Positions 58,491 through 64,000 of a DNA stretch of 64,000 bases are shown in pieces. The notes under the pieces were generated by a model. That model had not been told where the DNA came from, did not search any database, and saw nothing but the letters and a program-made list of their open reading frames with translations. Source of the stretch: Acestrorhynchus altus (taxonomy: Eukaryota; Chordata; Actinopteri; Characiformes; Acestrorhynchidae); assembly GCA_034509495.1 (NCBI GenBank), contig CM067504.1, forward strand, positions 4,233,942 to 4,297,941, in the 5' to 3' direction. A program made the position numbers and the translations under genes. The stretch's first letter is position 1; every line of letters starts with the position of its first letter.

Positions 58491-59706
58491 GGGGGTAAAA
58501 ATGTACATATATGGTATATAAAGGTCATGATCCAGTTCACATGGTGAATTTCAGTAAAACAGGATAAATTTAAGAAGAAGAAAAAGAAAAAGCTTATTTT
58601 CACAGTTTCATTCTGGACAATACCTAGTGCCCTTAGGTACAGCCTGCAGTGAAATAAGTTGTGAAATCCAGCAACACTGAGTCACCATCCTGACCCACCA
58701 TCCTTCTCCAACTCACCGTGATGAGCTGAAATAAGAAGTAAAAAGGACAGAATGTCAGAAAGGTTTAGTTTTTATTTAAGTGATTGTTTATTTTCAGTCA
58801 TTTCACCTTAAAATGTAGTGAGAGTTTTAGAATAAAGAAAATAACAAACCCTTGAGTCACTCCCTCTACACACTGGTGTGCGAGAGGGAGGCGGAGAGCA
58901 AGGAGGAGGAGGCTGGAGACAGGAGACAGGAGACAGTTACCATACTAATACACCTAAATTCACTACAGCTCCCACAGTACCATGCAAATCCAGTGACTCG
59001 CAGTTTAAAGTTTTCAGATTGCATTTTCGCTGAAACGACCGTGAATTTTATAATAGTGTATTTGTCATGTGACTGCGGGGATCGAACCGTGCCCCTCGTA
59101 CTGTGATGGATCAGGACAACTGCACATAGTTATACCCCTTCTTTAGACACCAGTCAGCAATGAGTGAGTGAATGCACCCTTGACTTGTGCTGCACATCAA
59201 GGAGGAACATTGCAGATCACACTTTCTTTTCTTTATTCTCAAGGGCAAAGATTCTTCAGTAGAGCACACAGAGCAGTTGCTCTGCCTGCCGAACACCATG
59301 CACTGCACTACTGATTCAAGGAAAGCCAGGATTGTACTGTGTCTTTCAAAAGACTGAACTTAACTTTCTTTAGGGCTTGTTTTCATGGTGCTGTTATTTG
59401 CAGTGACAGTGAAAGTTAGAGTTTAAATGAAATGAGATCCCAATGTTTAGTCCATGAGTTCACTTCTGCAATGAAAATACTGCCCTACAATAAACCTGCA
59501 TCAGGTGTTTTGCCAATGAACACCTGTATAATTACTTTTGTACTCATCTTCTTGCACTCATTCTCTGGCAGCACTCGCTGTTTTATATCATTGAAATCAA
59601 TTGAAGATTGTTTGTCTGTTTTCTTCTGTTGTGAACACAGGGCTTTACGTGTCATTATTCCAATTAAAACCCCACCTCCACCTCAAACTGCAAGAGAATC
59701 ATGTGA

Positions 59707-60530
59707 ATAGTATTCACAGCACTTCACTTTTTGCACATTTTGTTATATTGCAGCCTTTTTCTAAAATTATTCAACTCATTTTGGCCTCCAAATTCTACAC
59801 ACAATACCCCATGATGACAAAGTGAGAAGTTTTTGAATCTGCAAATTTATTAAAAATAAAAACACAAAAATTTGACATACATAAGTTTTCACAGCCTTTG
59901 CCATGACACTCAAAATCAAGCTTAGGTGCAGCTTCTTTCCACTGATTGTCCTTCAGATGTTTCTACAGCTTGATTGGACACCTGTGGTAAATTCAGTTGA
60001 TTTGGACATACAACTGGTTATATAAGGTCCCATAGCATGAAGTCCAAGGAATTGCCTGTAGACCTCCAAGACATGATTGTATCGAGACACAGATCTGGGG
60101 AAGGGTACAGAAAAACATCTGCTGCATTTGAAGATCCCAATGAGCACAGTGGCCTCCATCATCTATAAATGGAAAAACGGGGTGATCGTGGTTGGAGGGC
60201 CTTAGACAGGGAGGTGACCAAAAGGCACCTAAAGGATTCTATCTTCCAACAGAACAACAACCCTAACCACACGCCAAGATAACAGGATAAAGGAGAGGCA
60301 TTGGGACAACTATATGAATGTCTTTGAGTGGCCCAGCAAGAGCCCAGACATGAACCAGATTGAACATCTCTGGAGATATCTAAAAATGGCTGTGCACCGA
60401 TGGAGCTCGAGAGGTTCTGCAAAGAAGAATGGGAGAAACTTCCCAAAAACAGGTTCCAAGTTTGTAGCATCAAACTCAAAAAGACTTGAGGCTGTAATTG
60501 CTGCCAAAAGGCTGTGAATACGTATGTACA
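59707..60530 (+). mobile_element. Internally deleted Tc1-like element (salmonid Tc1 type)
   Basis: The left end TATTCACAGCACTTCACTTT followed by TTGCACATTTTGTTATATTG is a well-known fish Tc1 end. The N-terminal region follows (GGGAAGGGTACAGAAAAACA). It breaks off near 60215 and resumes in the C-terminal part. The frame from 60314 reads MNVFEWPSKSPDMNQIEHLW, the Tc1 segment with the catalytic glutamate (usually DWPSQSPDLNPIEHLW). The right end is AAAAGGCTGTGAATACGTAT. Roughly half of the usual length of about 1.6 kb is missing, including two catalytic aspartates. Confidence 0.85.
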
Positions 60531-60551
60531 TGGTATATATTTTTGTGTTAT

Positions 60552-60553
<2 letters not shown>

Positions 60554-60607
<54 letters not shown>
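60554..60607. repeat. (AT)n microsatellite, 54 bp
   Basis: A pure AT run starts just after the right end of the Tc1-like element. Confidence 0.97.
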
Positions 60608-60610
<3 letters not shown>

Positions 60611-61129
60611 CGTGTGTTTCAGTGCAACATCTGTAGTTTTTTTCTTTCGTGCATTTTATACAACAAATTAAGTAATAAAGGGAATAAAGCAATATCACAG
60701 TTTTTCCCTAATCCGCAGCTTCCCAACCCTGGCCTAAACATTTCAGTTTCCCCCCACTGCCAACACAGCTGCTCCAACCAATCAGTTAATTAACAAGCCC
60801 TCTCCATGTTGGAGCACTAAAATGTACTGGGCAGGCTGTACTCCAGGGCATGGTTTGTAGCTTCTATTTTACTACCTGACATAAAAGGCCAGATGTATGT
60901 GTGAGCGCAGATGCATCGTGCCTCATTGTGACAGCAAAATGCGCTCACAGTGAGTCTGAAATTAAGGATTGATTCACTGAGGCTAGAGTTAATCAAACAG
61001 CACACAGGGCCACCTTTTTAACTGCACACAGCAATGAGATAGTGGGTTTAAAACAAAACTATGAAATAGCAAAGTTGTCAAGAAGTTTGAAAAAGGAGGT
61101 GGCAGTAAAAAATCCGTTCTCACACACAA

Positions 61130-61900
61130 CTACCTCTCAAAATCAGCACACCCCTTTTTGTCTATAGCATCCTCCTATCTCCTGAGAAGGCTTTTCATAG
61201 GGGTTTGGAGTGTGCCTGTGGGAATTTATGGCCATTTAAAATAAAAAAAAAGCATGTGTGAAGACAGACACTGATGTTGGATGAGAAGACCTGGCTCATA
61301 AACAATGATGTTCCAACTCCTCAACATCAAACCCCTCAAACTTTTTCTTTATGAATCTTTTTGTGCCCAGGAGCACAGTCATGTGAGAATATAGCTCTCA
61401 CCAAACTGTTGCCTTGAGGCTGGAATTATAAATCATTTTCTAAAATGTCTACATTATGCTGTAGCATCAGCGTGACCTTTCTCCTGTACTTATGGGCCAA
61501 GCAACAACCCTGAAAAACATCCTCAGACCATTATCCCACCTCTACCAAACTGTACTGTTGGCACTATGCAGTGGAGTAAGTGGCACTGTCCTGGTGTCAT
61601 AGAATCCCCGCATCCAGTGATGCAGTGCTGTATATTCAACTACTCAAAATCTGTTTAGAGATGTTTTGGATGTAGTTCTTGTGCTGATGTTGCTTTCAGA
61701 GGCAGTTTGGAACAAACTGTGTTTTGTTTTTCCTAGAGGTTTCCATTCCACAATGATACCACTTACGGTTGAAAAGGGCAGCTCTAGCAGGGCAGAATGG
61801 TCACTAACTGGTTGGCAAAAAGATGACTATGACTTTGCCACAATTATATGCATTCTACTGACTGTCATTGTCAGTCATTATAGAAATTGCATGGTTCTAT
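61130..61900 (-). mobile_element. Tc1-like relic, minus strand (third type)
   Basis: Plus-strand words AGTTCTTGTGCTGATGTTGC, CATTCCACAATGATACCACT and TTACGGTTGAAAAGGGCAGC correspond, reversed, to the DNA-binding half of a common fish Tc1 transposase. The left portion (61140-61600) fits the rest of its length but is heavily decayed. There are many stops and no clear TIRs. Confidence 0.65.
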
Positions 61901-62356
61901 GTTCCTGTAAGCAATGAGTCACTTGACTCAGGAACAAAGAGTTGCCCTCAAATTGTTTGGCCATTTGTCTAATGGAGAGAAACGCAGTTTGTGTGTTTGA
62001 CCTGCACATGGAGTCTTGTGCGCCAATTCCATACATAACACACTGAAGCAACTTGCACCTGAATTTGGTGTGAAAGGCATGTTAAACCACGAGAAGATTC
62101 AAGGGTATAGTTCATTACCAGCTCATGAGCATGAACTTCATAAAGCCAGGTGATTCCACAAGCTGCTGAACAAAACAGATGCAGCTGAAAAGAATCAATG
62201 ATGGTGATAATGATAGCTGACAGCCGAGTGTGGCCTCAGAGGGCAAAATCTCAGATTAGTCTGAAAGTAGTGTCCTATCATTCTTCTTCCTGCTCTGCTT
62301 GGCTGGTACTGCCAGCGTAAGTAGCAGAATGAGGCCGTTCTTGCAGATCAGAAATC

Positions 62357-63093
62357 TATACTCCTCACCAAAAAAAAAAAATTTGTTGCACCCAGTAGGA
62401 ATTGACCAGGAATGAAATGTGGTGGGTAGGTTTGACATCGTGAGACACGCTTGGCCATGCATTGTGATGTAATCAAGCGCAGGCTTTATTGCCGTACTGA
62501 CTGAATATATAAGGTCATCCTCATGCATGTGCTCTCCATTTTGACCCTTGCTGCTTATTGGTGGTGTCCTTGACAAGTGAATAGTGAAAGAATAATTTGG
62601 AAACAGTTGGAAAAGTTTTTGGGGCTCCAGGAAGCAGACTTATCAAAATATTGTGCTCTATAGGGGTCATGTGGATATTTCCCTAGCATGCTGTTGGCGG
62701 CACAGAATAGAATAAGGCACACGCTTGCGTGCAAAGGTGTTGTGACAGACTGTCATGTAATCTCTCAGAAAGCCTGAGTCATCTTCAGCAACAAGTCCTG
62801 GAGATGACCATCAAATCAACGTGTGCTATTCCATCAACCACGTCACCATATGCATCACCGATTGGAAGTGTGCAGGACACCATTGTAACAACACTCCACC
62901 CCTACCGCACAATCTGCAGGATCTGAGTGGGAATATTCAAGCTGCATGGGATGGATTATCACAGGATACCATTAGGAACCTCCACAACTCCAGTGTTAAA
63001 GCCAACACTGTTCTGAGAGACACTATCCCTGTATGTCTGACACTTTCTGCTGGGTGCAATTATTTGTGCAACTATTTTTTGACGATGAGTGTA
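62357..63093 (+). mobile_element. Most complete Tc1-like copy (family A), 737 bp with both TIRs
   Basis: The left end is TATACTCCTCACC, an A run, then TTTGTTGCACCCAG. The right end, reversed, is TACACTCATCGTCAAAAAAT then AGTTGCAC. TA flanks it. The frame from 62821 contains PPLPHNLQDLSGNIQAAWDG and LSQDTIRNLHNS, the typical Tc1 C-terminal tail. The catalytic core is mostly deleted, so it cannot encode an active transposase. It defines the ends used to recognise the other family A fragments. Confidence 0.85.
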
Positions 63094-63276
63094 AACACAT
63101 TAAATGCATTCTGCTGTGGCAAGTGTTTCCCAGTATATGTGTATTTTTTTACGTATTATCTATTTTCTTACGCAGCCTAGACAGTCGGATTTGTCTTAAA
63201 GTGTAAAATATAGTTCCACAGCAACCTCACCCACTTCCCTTAAACATGAAGATACCACTGTATTAACTTACAGGTT

Positions 63277-63278
<2 letters not shown>

Positions 63279-63323
<45 letters not shown>

Positions 63324-63342
63324 CTCTCTCTTGCTCTCTCTC
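63279..63342. repeat. (CT)n microsatellite
   Basis: This CT run has GC and TTG interruptions in its right third. Confidence 0.96.
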
Positions 63343-63914
63343 AAATTCATTTTTTATCTATATGCGATTTTTTTATTTCTGTCTTTCGCCAGCTGTCTTC
63401 TTCCTTAATATTTCCTCCTCTCTGTGAAGTCAGAAATACCCCGCAGACGTTACAGACTTCATTATAATTCCTAAGCCTGGAGGAAAGGAGGCAGCCGAGG
63501 CAAAAGCCGGAGTCAAAGCCTCTGTTTAATGCATGGCTTAGTGAGTTATGCAGTTTCCCCAATGAGGGAGTCTGGCCAAGCCTGACGGACCTTACCATAT
63601 CCAACCTCATTACCCTCTGACCACTATTGATAGTGCTGTCCACAGGCCAACCTGCCTCAGGTCCCCATGAACTTTAGTGACACTGGAGATGAATGCGGGT
63701 GCAGTAACCTGTTATGACCACCATTAATTCTCAACTCAGACTGGGGGAGTTGAAGATCACGGAGCATGACCACACAGGAGATCATTTTATGCATGGAACG
63801 ACAAGATAGCAGTTTGGGTAATCGGATTGGATACGTACCGAAAAACCTGGAGGTACACTCGCTGTCACGCTGTTGGTTCTCATGACTCTTTGTGGTTCTC
63901 CGAGCTCCCCAGTT

Positions 63915-64000
63915 TATTCATTTTGCTGGTGCATACTGCCTTCTGTCCACTACAGCCAACAGTGTGCTGTGGTAATATCCACACAACTGTTCCCATCCCA
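63915..64000 (-). mobile_element. Tc1-like fragment (family A), cut by window end
   Basis: It contains GTGCATACTGCCTTCTGTCC, ACTACAGCCAACAGTGTGCT and GGTAATATCCACACAAC. These match 32290-32360 and 47105-47170. It continues beyond the window. Confidence 0.65.

Larger units (their letters stand above)
39845..64000 (+). other. nos1ap: nos1ap intron, continuing past the window
   Basis: It begins GTAGGT; no acceptor and following exon matching NOS1AP were found before the end of the window. It holds the inverted exon copy, many Tc1 relics, MITEs, a LINE end and microsatellites. Stretches with nothing recognised include about 39900-41730, 41910-42720, 43780-46000, 47470-48900, 50040-51230, 51810-53890, 55020-56190, 56410-57020 and 58500-59700. 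They contain only short chance frames. Confidence 0.8.

Noticed and set aside
60159..60698. 179-codon minus-strand frame, the longest in the window
   Set aside because: It is antisense to the Tc1-like element and runs through an AT microsatellite that gives alternating Ile-Tyr. It is not a gene.

Overview
This is vertebrate nuclear DNA, most likely from a teleost fish and probably an otophysan (characin, catfish or knifefish group). The organism is inferred from AT-rich spliced sequence, very long TG/CA, CT/GA and AAT microsatellites, and fish-type tRNA-derived SINEs, Tc1-like, hAT-like and palindromic MITE elements. There is no bacterial gene organisation and no CRISPR array.

The whole window appears to lie inside one plus-strand gene, nos1ap (CAPON, the nitric oxide synthase 1 adaptor protein). 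Five internal coding exons are visible at 98-190, 2262-2320, 32705-32813, 37573-37714 and 39687-39844. All have GT/AG splice sites, and the reading phases chain without a break (0, 0/2, 2/0, 0/1, 1/0). Together they give 187 codons covering the middle and end of the PTB domain plus the acidic linker after it. The exons for the protein start and the start of the PTB domain lie upstream. Those for the coiled coil and the C-terminal nNOS PDZ-binding tail must lie beyond 64000, because none was found in the 24 kb after the last exon.

The intron between 2321 and 32704 (30.4 kb) and the open intron from 39845 onward hold most of the window. They are filled with old transposons. At least nine fragments belong to one Tc1-like family (called family A here). 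There are two copies of a second Tc1 family (family B), one of them interrupted by family A, and relics of other Tc1 types. There is also a broken hAT transposase, several hairpin MITEs, a foldback repeat in three copies, SINEs and two LINE 3' ends. A minisatellite based on a TATAGGG-like motif lies at 15.0-17.3 kb.

The most notable signal is at 48.96-49.34 kb. It is a near-identical inverted copy of the 32705-32813 exon with its flanks (one substitution and one 3-bp unit different). It lies between two GA microsatellites and abuts a single N. It is probably an assembly or haplotype artefact, but if real it is an inverted exon duplication inside the gene. No new enzyme or defence system was seen. 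Several unique, non-repetitive intron stretches are possible conserved noncoding elements.
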